Positions 11,073-18,616 of a DNA stretch of 34,180 bases are shown here, one piece after another. Under the pieces are notes generated by a model. That model did no database searches. It was given only the letters and a program-made list of their open reading frames with translations, and was not told where the DNA came from. Location of the stretch: IMG/VR virus record IMGVR_UViG_3300030380_004710, positions 1-34,180 of that record, one strand, 5' to 3'. Source of the stretch: a virus. The translations under genes were made by a program, and so were the position numbers. Within the stretch, counting starts at the first letter, position 1; each line of letters starts with the position of its first letter.

Positions 11073-11854
11073 TGAACCAGATTGCACAGAAAAAGACCAC
11101 ACAAGTGGTGGTATCAGAGTTAGATAAAATGCTAGAAGCAGACTCTGGTGCTGGTCTTGAGAACATCACAACGGAAGATATGCAGATACCTTTTATTAGG
11201 ATTATTCAAGCATTATCTCCACAGTTACAGAAGGACGATCCTTTGTATATTAAAGGTGCTGAGCAAGGCGACATCTTCAATACCGTTACACAAGAAGTGT
11301 ATAAGGCAGATGAGGGTGTTCTTGTTGTTCCTTGTTTCTTCGAGAAGAAGTTCTTGGAGTTTATGTTAAGGTCATCTGGTGGTGGGTTTGTAAAAGAACT
11401 CGTGGCAGATGATAAAGACATAGCCATGACAACTCGTGAAGGTAGCATAGAGATGTTACCTAATGGTAATGAGTTAGTCCGAGCACACCAGCATTTAGTC
11501 ATTGCACAATCTGCTGATGGAACGATTGCACCGAGTGTTCTTGATATGAAAAAGACACAGTTGAAAGTGTCTCGTAGATGGAATACATTAAAGAATAGCA
11601 TAAGATTACCTTCTGGTAATGCTATGCCGATTTACGGAACGGCTTGGAGTATAACTACAATCTTGGAGAAGAATGACCAAGGTTCGTGGTACAATTACAA
11701 GTTGGATCGTGTAAATGAACTTACACCAGAGATAGAAAAGATGATGCTAGAAGCTCGTACTATGTATCAAAGTGTAAGCAAGGGGGAAGTTAAAATGGCT
11801 GCTGCGTCTGCTGATGAGATGTCATCAACAGAGGAGAACGAAGTACCGTTTTAA
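11072..11854 (+). CDS. Probable phage ssDNA-binding protein
   Basis: A 260-residue protein of a widespread phage family. Recognisable parts are PFIRIIQALSPQLQKDDPLYIKGAEQGDIFNTVTQEVYK (about 40-78), LPNGNELVRAHQHLVI (about 129-144) and a C-terminal low-complexity tail rich in Ser, Glu and Ala ending EENEVPF. That tip has the acidic-plus-Pro-Phe pattern of bacterial SSB tails (DDDIPF), which bind partner proteins. The family is often annotated as unknown; I infer ssDNA binding from tail and neighbours (primase, helicase, polymerase). GGAG precedes the ATG. An intrinsic terminator lies right after the stop. Confidence 0.72.
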   Translation: MNQIAQKKTTQVVVSELDKMLEADSGAGLENITTEDMQIPFIRIIQALSPQLQKDDPLYIKGAEQGDIFNTVTQEVYKADEGVLVVPCFFEKKFLEFMLRSSGGGFVKELVADDKDIAMTTREGSIEMLPNGNELVRAHQHLVIAQSADGTIAPSVLDMKKTQLKVSRRWNTLKNSIRLPSGNAMPIYGTAWSITTILEKNDQGSWYNYKLDRVNELTPEIEKMMLEARTMYQSVSKGEVKMAAASADEMSSTEENEVPF

Positions 11855-11863
11855 ATATCGTGG

Positions 11864-11907
11864 GCCGTACAAGTCTAATCCTCCACTTGTACGGCTCTTT
11901 TATTTTT
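11864..11907 (+). terminator. Intrinsic terminator after ssDNA-binding gene
   Basis: GCCGTACAAG (11864-11873) pairs perfectly with CTTGTACGGC (11886-11895) around a 12-nt loop, then TCTTTTATTTTT. The next gene starts 11 nt beyond the tail, so the terminator is probably partial and reduces transcription of the primase, helicase and polymerase relative to the ssDNA-binding protein. Confidence 0.88.
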
Positions 11908-11917
11908 GGAGTGAAGA

Positions 11918-13456
11918 GTGAATTTAACAGAAGAATTATTACTTGCGTTTGAAGGGTTCGGTGGTGCTCATGGACAGACGGAAGTTTCCAACCAAAGAAT
12001 GAATGGCAAACAGAAAGCTAAATCATTTATCGTAAGACAACCACTAACATTAGAATTATTACAAGGACATATTGATGGCAAGAAAGGTGTTGGTGCAATA
12101 CCTATCAACGAACATAACAAATGTAAGTTCGGTGCTCTTGATATAGACGAATATCCACTAGACCATAATGCTTTGGTCGATAAGTTAGAAGAATTAAAAG
12201 TTCCGTGTATCGTGTGCCGTAGTAAAAGTGGGGGTGCACATATATTTTTTTTCTTTACAAAGTGGATGGAGGCGGCAGACTTCAGAGACAAAGCTGCCGA
12301 GATAGCTGCAGCTCTTGGACATGGACGTTGTGAAATATTTCCAAAACAAGAGCAAGTATTGGTAGAGCGAGGAGATGTGGGCAACTTCATTAATCTACCA
12401 TACTTTGATGCAGAGAAAACTTTGAGGTATGCCATTATTAAAATTGGCAAAACTTATATTGAAGCTAGTCTAAAAGAATTTATCCAACATTTGGGAACAG
12501 TAAGATGTGACCCAAATAAATTTATGCAAGTATCTGTGGGTGGTAAACCAAACTTGTTTCCAGGTTTTGTGCCGTGTCTTCGTGCTATGTTATCTGTTGG
12601 AGTGCATGAAGGTGGCAGAAACAAAGTCGCTTTTCAGTTAGGTGTTTTTTTACAAAAGTCCCAACCTAATGATTGGAAGTCGCAGTTGGAACAGTTGAAT
12701 GTAAAACATTTTACCCCACCGTTGCCTGCTGCCGAGATCGTTACAATACAATCGCAGTTAGAGAAAAAAGAATATCAGTATCTATGTAAAGACGAGCCTA
12801 TGTCCTCACACTGCAATCAAGGTGTGTGTCGAGGACTCAAACATGGTATTGGAACAACATCTATGCCTGCGATCAGTGGCTTATCTGTTATATTATCAGA
12901 GCCTCGTTTATGGTTCTTGGATATAGATGGTAGACGATTAGAACTTACAACAGAAGAACTACAAGCTCCAAGACTATTTCAAAGAGCATGTATGGAGCAG
13001 TTAAACTTTATGCCTCCAAAGATGAAGGACGGAGATTGGGAGGTACAAGTTAATGGTCTTCTTGAGAACTGTAATGAAATAGCTGTGCCACAAGAATTAA
13101 CGTACAAGGGACAGTTTCTATCTTATCTAGAACTCTTTTGTACGGGCAGAGTACAAGCACAAAGTTTTGAGGAAGTTGTTCTTGGTAAACCTTTTACAGA
13201 TGCAGAAGAATCAAGAACTTATTTCAAGATAGATTCTTTGATGGAGTTTCTGCGAAACAGAAAGTTTGATAATTATACCAGAGCACAAGTTCAAGAGAGA
13301 CTCAAAGAGGTAAATAACGGAGATAGCTCCGTAGTTAAAAAGTTTCAAACATCACAAGGTAAATGGAAGTCCGTTAGAGTTTGGTGGATACCAGAGTTTG
13401 GAGCAGAAGTAGAAATAAAACCAATAACAATAGAAACAGATGAGGTTCCGTTTTGA
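11918..13456 (+). CDS. TOTE-type archaeo-eukaryotic primase
   Basis: A 512-residue primase or primase-polymerase of the AEP superfamily, TOTE-type. It makes primers for replication. Catalytic Asp75 and Asp77 lie in FGALDIDEYP; SKSGGAHIF (102-110) with His108 is the family's nucleotide-binding strand; KQEQVLVERGDVGNFINLPYFD (about 146-167) continues the active-site scaffold. A later Cys/His group (C290, H298, C299, C304) may bind zinc. The rest is a helical C-terminal region. The protein ends TDEVPF, the same SSB-like tip as its upstream neighbour. It starts at GTG with GGAG 6 nt upstream. The last bases overlap the UvrD-like gene. Confidence 0.88.
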   Translation: MNLTEELLLAFEGFGGAHGQTEVSNQRMNGKQKAKSFIVRQPLTLELLQGHIDGKKGVGAIPINEHNKCKFGALDIDEYPLDHNALVDKLEELKVPCIVCRSKSGGAHIFFFFTKWMEAADFRDKAAEIAAALGHGRCEIFPKQEQVLVERGDVGNFINLPYFDAEKTLRYAIIKIGKTYIEASLKEFIQHLGTVRCDPNKFMQVSVGGKPNLFPGFVPCLRAMLSVGVHEGGRNKVAFQLGVFLQKSQPNDWKSQLEQLNVKHFTPPLPAAEIVTIQSQLEKKEYQYLCKDEPMSSHCNQGVCRGLKHGIGTTSMPAISGLSVILSEPRLWFLDIDGRRLELTTEELQAPRLFQRACMEQLNFMPPKMKDGDWEVQVNGLLENCNEIAVPQELTYKGQFLSYLELFCTGRVQAQSFEEVVLGKPFTDAEESRTYFKIDSLMEFLRNRKFDNYTRAQVQERLKEVNNGDSSVVKKFQTSQGKWKSVRVWWIPEFGAEVEIKPITIETDEVPF

Positions 13457-14973
13457 CAGAGACAACAATATTCGGTCCACCTGGCACAGGCAAGACCACA
13501 ACATTAATTGATATAGTAAAGGATGAGATATCCACAGGTGTAGATCCTAAAAAGATAGGTTTTATGTCTTTTAGTAGAAAGGCAGCGGAAGAGGCAAGAA
13601 CAAGATCAGCGACATCTTTGAGGATAGACTACAAAGATATGTTGTTTTTTAGAACATTACATTCTCTTGCTTTTACTTGGCTTGGCTTGAGCACGGCAGA
13701 AGTAATGTCTGGTCGTGATTATAATGAGTTAGGTAAATTAGTTGGTCTGGATTTTAGAACAACACAAACAATGAATATGGAAGAGGGACCTTTATTTTCT
13801 ATTGGTGCTGGTGGAGATAAATACATGTCTCTAATTCAATTTGCTCGTGTTAAGCAAGTTGATTTGCAAGAGGAGTTTCACAAGGGAACTTGGAGTAATG
13901 ACATGAGTTGGCAACAGTTAACAGTGTTAGACAAGGCTTTCAAAGACTTCAAAGAGAGAAGAGGTAAAATAGATTTTATCGACATGATAGAAAGATTTAT
14001 CAAGGAAGGAACATCACCGAAGTTTGAACTATTAATTATAGACGAAGCACAAGACTTAGCACCAATACAATGGAAGATGGTTAAGGATGTTCTTGTTCCT
14101 AACTCAGAGCAAGTATACTATGCTGGAGATGATGACCAGGCGATATATTCTTGGATGGGTGTAGATGTAAAACATTTTTTAAATGCAAGTAAACAAAAAG
14201 TATTACTTGAAGACTCTCACAGAGTTCCAAATCACATTCACGCATGGGCACAAAATATTACAGATAAAATAACAATAAGAGAAAAGAAAGAATGGAAACC
14301 AACAGATGAAAAAGGAATGGTTACATGGCACAATGATATTCTTGATGTGGATATGCGAGAGGGCGAATGGTTGATACTTACAAGAACAAACTACATAGCG
14401 AACCAGGTTTGTAATAAACTCAGAGAAGAAGGTTACATATTCTGGCGAGAGGGAGATGGTTGGTCTGTATCTTTAAATGTATTGTTAGCGATAGAGGTAT
14501 GGATATCTTTACAAAGAGGTAAATCAGTAGAACCAAAATTGTTAAAAGTCTTTGCTAAGTTTATAGATCCTTCTTTGATAAAGAGAGCTGGTAGAAAAGC
14601 TATGGGTAACCTTGTTGAAGATTTAGAATATAATTTAGAACATTTGAAAACTTTATGTGGGTTTGAGGCTAATCATTTTATGGGTTGGCAAAAGGTTTTG
14701 AAGCTATCGGAACAAGTTGTTGCATACATAGTCTCTACTAGAAGGCGAGGAGAGAAAATTTTGTCGGAAGATCCTAGAATCCGTGTATCGACAATACATA
14801 GAGCAAAAGGAGGAGAAGCAGATAATGTAGCAATACTTATGGACTCGACAAAAGCATGTGTCGAGAGTGAAGATCAAGATGCCGAGAGAAGAGTATGGTA
14901 TGTTGGTATGACAAGAGCAAAAAAAGAATTACATATAATAGAAAAATCAGGAAGGTATGGGTTTGATTTATGA
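13453..14973 (+). CDS. UvrD/Dda-like SF1 helicase
   Basis: A 506-residue superfamily 1A helicase that unwinds DNA 3' to 5' or, if Dda-like, 5' to 3'. Motif I is GPPGTGKT (8-15); Ia includes FMSFSRKAAEEA; II is DEAQD (197-201); III is AGDDDQAIYSWMG (224-236); IV includes DSHRVP; V is VSTIHRAKGGEADNV (445-459); VI is VGMTRAKK. These are all intact. It starts at TTG inside the primase end (TTGA overlap), with GAGG nearby, so the two are translationally coupled. No DnaB-type replicative helicase is visible in this window, so this enzyme or the SNF2 protein may serve the fork. The stop overlaps the next start (ATGA). Confidence 0.93.
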   Translation: MTETTIFGPPGTGKTTTLIDIVKDEISTGVDPKKIGFMSFSRKAAEEARTRSATSLRIDYKDMLFFRTLHSLAFTWLGLSTAEVMSGRDYNELGKLVGLDFRTTQTMNMEEGPLFSIGAGGDKYMSLIQFARVKQVDLQEEFHKGTWSNDMSWQQLTVLDKAFKDFKERRGKIDFIDMIERFIKEGTSPKFELLIIDEAQDLAPIQWKMVKDVLVPNSEQVYYAGDDDQAIYSWMGVDVKHFLNASKQKVLLEDSHRVPNHIHAWAQNITDKITIREKKEWKPTDEKGMVTWHNDILDVDMREGEWLILTRTNYIANQVCNKLREEGYIFWREGDGWSVSLNVLLAIEVWISLQRGKSVEPKLLKVFAKFIDPSLIKRAGRKAMGNLVEDLEYNLEHLKTLCGFEANHFMGWQKVLKLSEQVVAYIVSTRRRGEKILSEDPRIRVSTIHRAKGGEADNVAILMDSTKACVESEDQDAERRVWYVGMTRAKKELHIIEKSGRYGFDL

Positions 14974-15236
14974 GAAGAGATAAAGCATTAAAAAAAGCAG
15001 AAGGTTTAGTTAGCACCGAAAGGGCAGAAGTATATGGAGATGCTAAACTTAATCATCAACGGATAGCTAATATGTGGAGTGTAATTTTTGGAATAAAAAT
15101 TACAGTGCCAATGGTATATTTAGCTATGGTTGCTGTTAAGATGTCTAGACTTATAAACACACCAGACCATGAAGATTCATGGGTGGATATTTGTGGATAC
15201 GGTGCATTAGGAGCAGAGGAAAAAAATGACAAGTGA
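14970..15236 (+). CDS. DUF6378-like protein
   Basis: An 88-residue protein resembling DUF6378, a phage family of unknown function. The signature is ERAEVYGDAKLNHQRIANMWSVIFGIKITVPMVYLAMVAVKMSRL followed by DHEDSWVDICGYGALGAE, where the helix pair and DSW(V)D(I)xGYxALGAE end are nearly invariant in relatives. The hydrophobic middle could be a dimer core rather than a membrane span. Some relatives look like the all-alpha NTP pyrophosphatase fold, but I cannot see the EExxE metal site, so no activity is claimed. ATGA overlap with the helicase and an 11-base overlap with the polymerase gene place it in the replication operon. Confidence 0.85.
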   Translation: MRRDKALKKAEGLVSTERAEVYGDAKLNHQRIANMWSVIFGIKITVPMVYLAMVAVKMSRLINTPDHEDSWVDICGYGALGAEEKNDK

Positions 15237-17145
15237 TCAATATCATCTACTTGAACAAGATATAAAAGATGTAGCATGGGGTAATGTGGATTCTGATTGG
15301 ACTCCACCAGAAACGATACCAGATCTATCGCAGTATGATACAATAGCCATAGACTTGGAGACAAGAGATGAGAATCTTTTAAAGTTAGGACCTGGTTGGT
15401 GTAGAAAAGATGGACACATTATAGGTGTAGCAGTTGCAGCTGGAGATAGCTCTTGGTATTTTCCAGTGGCTCACACAGTTGGTAATATGCCGAAAAGAGT
15501 TATTTATCAATGGCTTACAGACTTATGTAAAGATACAACTAAAACTTTCGTGTTTCACAATGCGTTGTACGATCTTGGTTGGCTTCGAGCAGAGGGTATA
15601 GAGGTCAAAGGTAAGATCAGAGATACAATGGTTGCAGCACCGTTATTGAATGAGAACAGAAGATATTATAATCTTAACTCTCTTGCTGGAGATTATCTTG
15701 GAACATATAAAGATGAGAAGATGCTCAAGAGCGCTGCCGAAGAGTTTGGAGTAGATCCGAAGTCTGGCATGTGGAGACTACCACCTCGTTATGTTGGTGC
15801 ATATGCAGAACATGACGCTGCAATAACTTTGAGATTATGGAATGAGCTCCGAAAACAAATAACAAAAGAGGAGTGCAGTAACGTATTTGATTTAGAAACT
15901 AGACTTACACCCTTGCTTCTTGATATGAAAACAAACGGTGTACGAGTTGATCTTATAAAGGCAGAACAAGTTAAAAAAGAACTTATAACTTTAGAAAAGA
16001 AACTACTTGATGAGATAGCCACGGAAACAAAGGTTGCGTTGGAACCGTGGGTCGCCACATCTGTAGCAAAGGTCTTTGATGCGGTAGGACTTTCGTATTC
16101 TCGCACAGAAAAGTCCAGGGCCCCCGCCTTTACAAAACAGTTTCTTGCAAATCACAGCCATCCGATTGCGAAAAAAATTATAAAGATAAGGGAGGTCAAT
16201 AAAGCCAATACGACTTTTATCGATACAATTCTTGAACACTCTCATAAGGGTCGTATACATTGTGACTTTCATCCTTTACGTTCTGATGGTGGAGGCACTG
16301 TTACTGGTAGGTTTAGCTCAAGCAATCCTAATTTGCAACAGATACCTGCACGAGATCCGTATATTAAAAAAATAATTAGAGGATTGTTTATTCCAGAGGC
16401 AGATTGTGAGTGGGGTTCATTTGATTATGCCTCACAAGAACCAAGATGGCTTGTGCATTATTGTGCAACATTAACGGGCATAGACAGACATCCACAGATA
16501 GATGATGTCGTGAATTTGTATAAAAAAGGACAAGCTGACTTTCATCAGATTGTAGCAGATATTGCTGGTATACCTAGAAAACAAGCAAAGACAGTTAATC
16601 TTGGTTTGATGTATGGCATGGGTAAAGGTAAGTTGGCAAACATACTTGATCTCTCGATGGAGGAGGCAACGACTCTGTTGGATAAATACAATGACAAAGT
16701 TCCTTTCTTAAAAAGAATCTCAGAGAAAGCCATGAGAAGAGCAGCCGATAGTGGTGTGATTAGAACTTGGTTGGGTCGTAAATGTAGATTCAATATGTAT
16801 GAGCCTATCTCGTATACATATAATAAAGCATTACCCATGAAAGAAGCTATTGATGAATATGGTGGCAAGGGTAGAATCAGAAGAGCGTTTACATACAAGG
16901 CGCTAAATAGATTGATTCAAGGATCGAGTGCCGATCAAACTAAGAAAGCTATGGTCGATTGTTACGAAGCTGGAATAACTCCTATGTTAACAGTGCATGA
17001 TGAACTATGCTTTAATATAGAAAACTCCAAGACTGCTAAACAAATAGATCAAATTGAAGAGATTATGTGTAATTGTATACCAGAACTTAAAATACCCTTC
17101 GAAGTAGACGTTGAGATAGGTCAAAATTGGGGAGAGGTTGGATAG
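15226..17145 (+). CDS. polA: Family A DNA polymerase with 3'-5' exonuclease
   Basis: A 639-residue replicative DNA polymerase, without a 5'-nuclease domain. The proofreading exonuclease has IAIDLETRD (D43, E45), FHNALYDLGW (N112, D116) and YAEHDAAI (Y193, D197). The polymerase has motif A FDYASQEPR (D400), motif B RKQAKTVNLGLMYG (R451, K455, L459, Y463) and motif C VHDEL (H591-D592-E593). Position 459 aligns with E. coli Pol I residue 762 and is Leu, where many lytic phages have Phe or Tyr. AGAGGA precedes the ATG, and the gene overlaps DUF6378. It is the last rightward gene before the convergent junction. Likely host-independent replication. Confidence 0.96.
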   Translation: MTSDQYHLLEQDIKDVAWGNVDSDWTPPETIPDLSQYDTIAIDLETRDENLLKLGPGWCRKDGHIIGVAVAAGDSSWYFPVAHTVGNMPKRVIYQWLTDLCKDTTKTFVFHNALYDLGWLRAEGIEVKGKIRDTMVAAPLLNENRRYYNLNSLAGDYLGTYKDEKMLKSAAEEFGVDPKSGMWRLPPRYVGAYAEHDAAITLRLWNELRKQITKEECSNVFDLETRLTPLLLDMKTNGVRVDLIKAEQVKKELITLEKKLLDEIATETKVALEPWVATSVAKVFDAVGLSYSRTEKSRAPAFTKQFLANHSHPIAKKIIKIREVNKANTTFIDTILEHSHKGRIHCDFHPLRSDGGGTVTGRFSSSNPNLQQIPARDPYIKKIIRGLFIPEADCEWGSFDYASQEPRWLVHYCATLTGIDRHPQIDDVVNLYKKGQADFHQIVADIAGIPRKQAKTVNLGLMYGMGKGKLANILDLSMEEATTLLDKYNDKVPFLKRISEKAMRRAADSGVIRTWLGRKCRFNMYEPISYTYNKALPMKEAIDEYGGKGRIRRAFTYKALNRLIQGSSADQTKKAMVDCYEAGITPMLTVHDELCFNIENSKTAKQIDQIEEIMCNCIPELKIPFEVDVEIGQNWGEVG

Positions 17146-17193
17146 TGGCGATCACACAAACACACAAAAGACAAGGTATTTCTTGGGTATAAT

Positions 17194-17248
17194 CATACCA
17201 GAGGAGGTTGTTACCCCCTCTGTATGCTTCTTATACGAAGACTTTTTT
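17194..17248. terminator. Hairpin terminator at convergent junction
   Basis: CAGAGGAGG (17199-17207) pairs with CCCCCTCTG (17214-17222) with one mismatch around TTGTTA. The stem is extended by CATAC and TATG with one bulge. A 4-bp hairpin CTTC/GAAG (17227-17240) and a T6 run (17243-17248) follow. It probably ends rightward transcription of the polymerase operon. Confidence 0.75.
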
Positions 17249-17307
17249 CTCGGAACTCGCTCTGATTCACGGCATCCTCTTAATGTGGTGGCGAAGAAGC
17301 AAGTATT

Positions 17308-17325
17308 TTAAACTTGCAAGTTTAA
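17308..17325. promoter_or_regulatory. 18-bp perfect palindrome
   Basis: TTAAACTTGCAAGTTTAA is its own reverse complement. It lies 5 nt after the end of the last leftward gene (stop at 17331-17333) and about 160 nt after the polymerase stop. There is no T-run on either side. It could be a protein-binding dyad or a transcript-end hairpin. No gene is seen in the remainder of 17146-17330; an overlapping rightward frame (17208-17414) is a shadow. Confidence 0.6.
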
Positions 17326-17330
17326 TGCCA

Positions 17331-17513
17331 TTATCTTTTTCTAACTGGCTTACAGTACGCTATGATTTTACCAGGTTTTTCATCTTCATTAGGAACATTT
17401 GGTTGGGCCGTTAACCTTTCGGCAAAATACAAACATCTATCCACGCTTTGAAATCTTTGTGTCTTATCTATAATTTTTTCGTCTATCATAAATATCAACA
17501 AGAACTCAATCAT
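17331..17513 (-). CDS. Small hypothetical protein, 60 aa
   Basis: A 60-residue protein starting MIEFLLIFMIDEKIIDKTQRFQSVDRCLYFAERL and ending IAYCKPVRKR. Its start and the stop of the upstream gene share ATGA. I recall similar short marine-phage proteins with F-Q-S-V-x-x-C-L-Y-F-A-E-R-L and a final YCxPV segment; no function is known to me. The first 12 residues are hydrophobic and could be a weak signal or a short buried strand. It is last in the leftward late operon. Confidence 0.78.
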   Translation of the reverse strand: MIEFLLIFMIDEKIIDKTQRFQSVDRCLYFAERLTAQPNVPNEDEKPGKIIAYCKPVRKR

Positions 17514-18151
17514 TCATCCTTTGCTTTCCAAAAATATTCATCTGTATCTCCGAGTCTAAACTTTTGTCCATTCTCTACTTGATATATTTCTGTACTAACT
17601 TTGAAGTCTGGTTGCAATGGTTGATCTGGTGTGAGTGAGTTGTCGTACACTCTCATTCTATTGTTTGGATATAAACAGAACTGCCCGTTTTCTAATTCTA
17701 TGATGTTATGTGATTTGTGCTCTGCTGGTTTTTCACTGGTTGAGAAGTCAACTGCATTTACATTTTCGTGATAGTTGTCAAGTGTACAGACATAAGATCC
17801 TTTGAGTATGCCGTGATCTCTTGTATAAACTTCGAAGTCCATTGAGCCTATAAACTGTTTACTGACTGCCACCACGCCATAGTCCATGCAATTCCAAAAC
17901 TGGAGATTATAAAGATCCATATCTGGAGTCGGGGTTTGTGGTTCAACAGTAAAAGCACTAATAGGTAGTTTATCATAAAGAGCACCATAGTCTGGAAGGT
18001 AAGTTTCAAAATAGAAAGCTCGACCTGGAATAGATTTCGCAGTAACCCAAATGCCTTTGACAAACTCACCATGTCCGTCTTCGCCATCTCTTAAATATTC
18101 TTTCCGTACCCATACATCCACCGATGGTAAATTTACAATTAGTGTAGACAT
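17510..18151 (-). CDS. Conserved phage protein, 213 aa
   Basis: A 213-residue acidic protein, unassigned. Notable segments are WVRKEYLRDGEDGHGEF (about 14-30), WVTAKSIPGRAFYFETYLPDYGALYDKLPISAF (about 35-67) and a Trp/Tyr-rich C terminus DTDEYFWKAK. I recall marine-phage homologs with the GHGE and YGALYDKLPISAF motifs next to lysis genes. There is no signal peptide, so it is probably cytoplasmic or a minor virion part. It lies 3 nt after the endolysin-like gene and overlaps the next small gene by four bases. The role could be in lysis or late expression; the evidence does not decide. Confidence 0.82.
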   Translation of the reverse strand: MSTLIVNLPSVDVWVRKEYLRDGEDGHGEFVKGIWVTAKSIPGRAFYFETYLPDYGALYDKLPISAFTVEPQTPTPDMDLYNLQFWNCMDYGVVAVSKQFIGSMDFEVYTRDHGILKGSYVCTLDNYHENVNAVDFSTSEKPAEHKSHNIIELENGQFCLYPNNRMRVYDNSLTPDQPLQPDFKVSTEIYQVENGQKFRLGDTDEYFWKAKDE

Positions 18152-18154
18152 TAG

Positions 18155-18616
18155 TTAATAAATCAAACCTTTCCTATATCCGTTTGACCTATCGTAAGTT
18201 AACACATCTAATCTGTTTTCTGGTTGACCCACAAAAGATACATGCACCCAACCAGAGCTGGGACCTTTTGCTTGATCGTAACATTCTAAAATAAGTTGAT
18301 CAAAAGAAAGATTGTCTTTAATAAATACAGCAAGATCTGCATTGCTTATACTTGGTATCTCTATGTCCGCCGCCTCTCCTTTTGCATGTTGACTGGTAGA
18401 TTTTGATCCGATTGCTTCACATAAGTCCACACTGCGATACCCAGAATTTATTGTCATGGGTTTACCAAAATGTTCTCGGATAGGCTCTAACACATTTAAA
18501 CAAAGCGTTTCCATACATTTAATATGTATTGGCTCTGGTGTATTATCGATACCTTTTCGCTCTGCTGTTTGTGATTTTGTAAATTCGTTTAAAGTAAAAT
18601 GTGATGATAGTCTCAT
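18155..18616 (-). CDS. M15-family peptidase endolysin
   Basis: A 153-residue zinc peptidase of the M15 type (Peptidase_M15_3-like), predicted to cut peptidoglycan cross-links at lysis. The zinc site pattern is S-x-H77-xx-G-x-A-x-D84 (TSQHAKGEAADIEI) and His125 in GWVHVSF. The N-terminal SHFTLNEFTKSQTAERKGIDNTP and INSGYRS parts are also typical of family members. There is no signal peptide, so a holin or pore is needed; none is recognised nearby. It overlaps the end of the large virion gene by 4 bases (ATGA), and the 213-aa gene follows 3 nt later. The size matches other compact phage endolysins. Confidence 0.9.
   Translation of the reverse strand: MRLSSHFTLNEFTKSQTAERKGIDNTPEPIHIKCMETLCLNVLEPIREHFGKPMTINSGYRSVDLCEAIGSKSTSQHAKGEAADIEIPSISNADLAVFIKDNLSFDQLILECYDQAKGPSSGWVHVSFVGQPENRLDVLTYDRSNGYRKGLIY

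Noticed and set aside
17208-17414. 68-residue rightward frame at the convergent junction
   Set aside because: It starts at TTG inside the terminator loop and overlaps a 60-aa leftward gene coupled to the late operon. There is no ribosome site with the right spacing.
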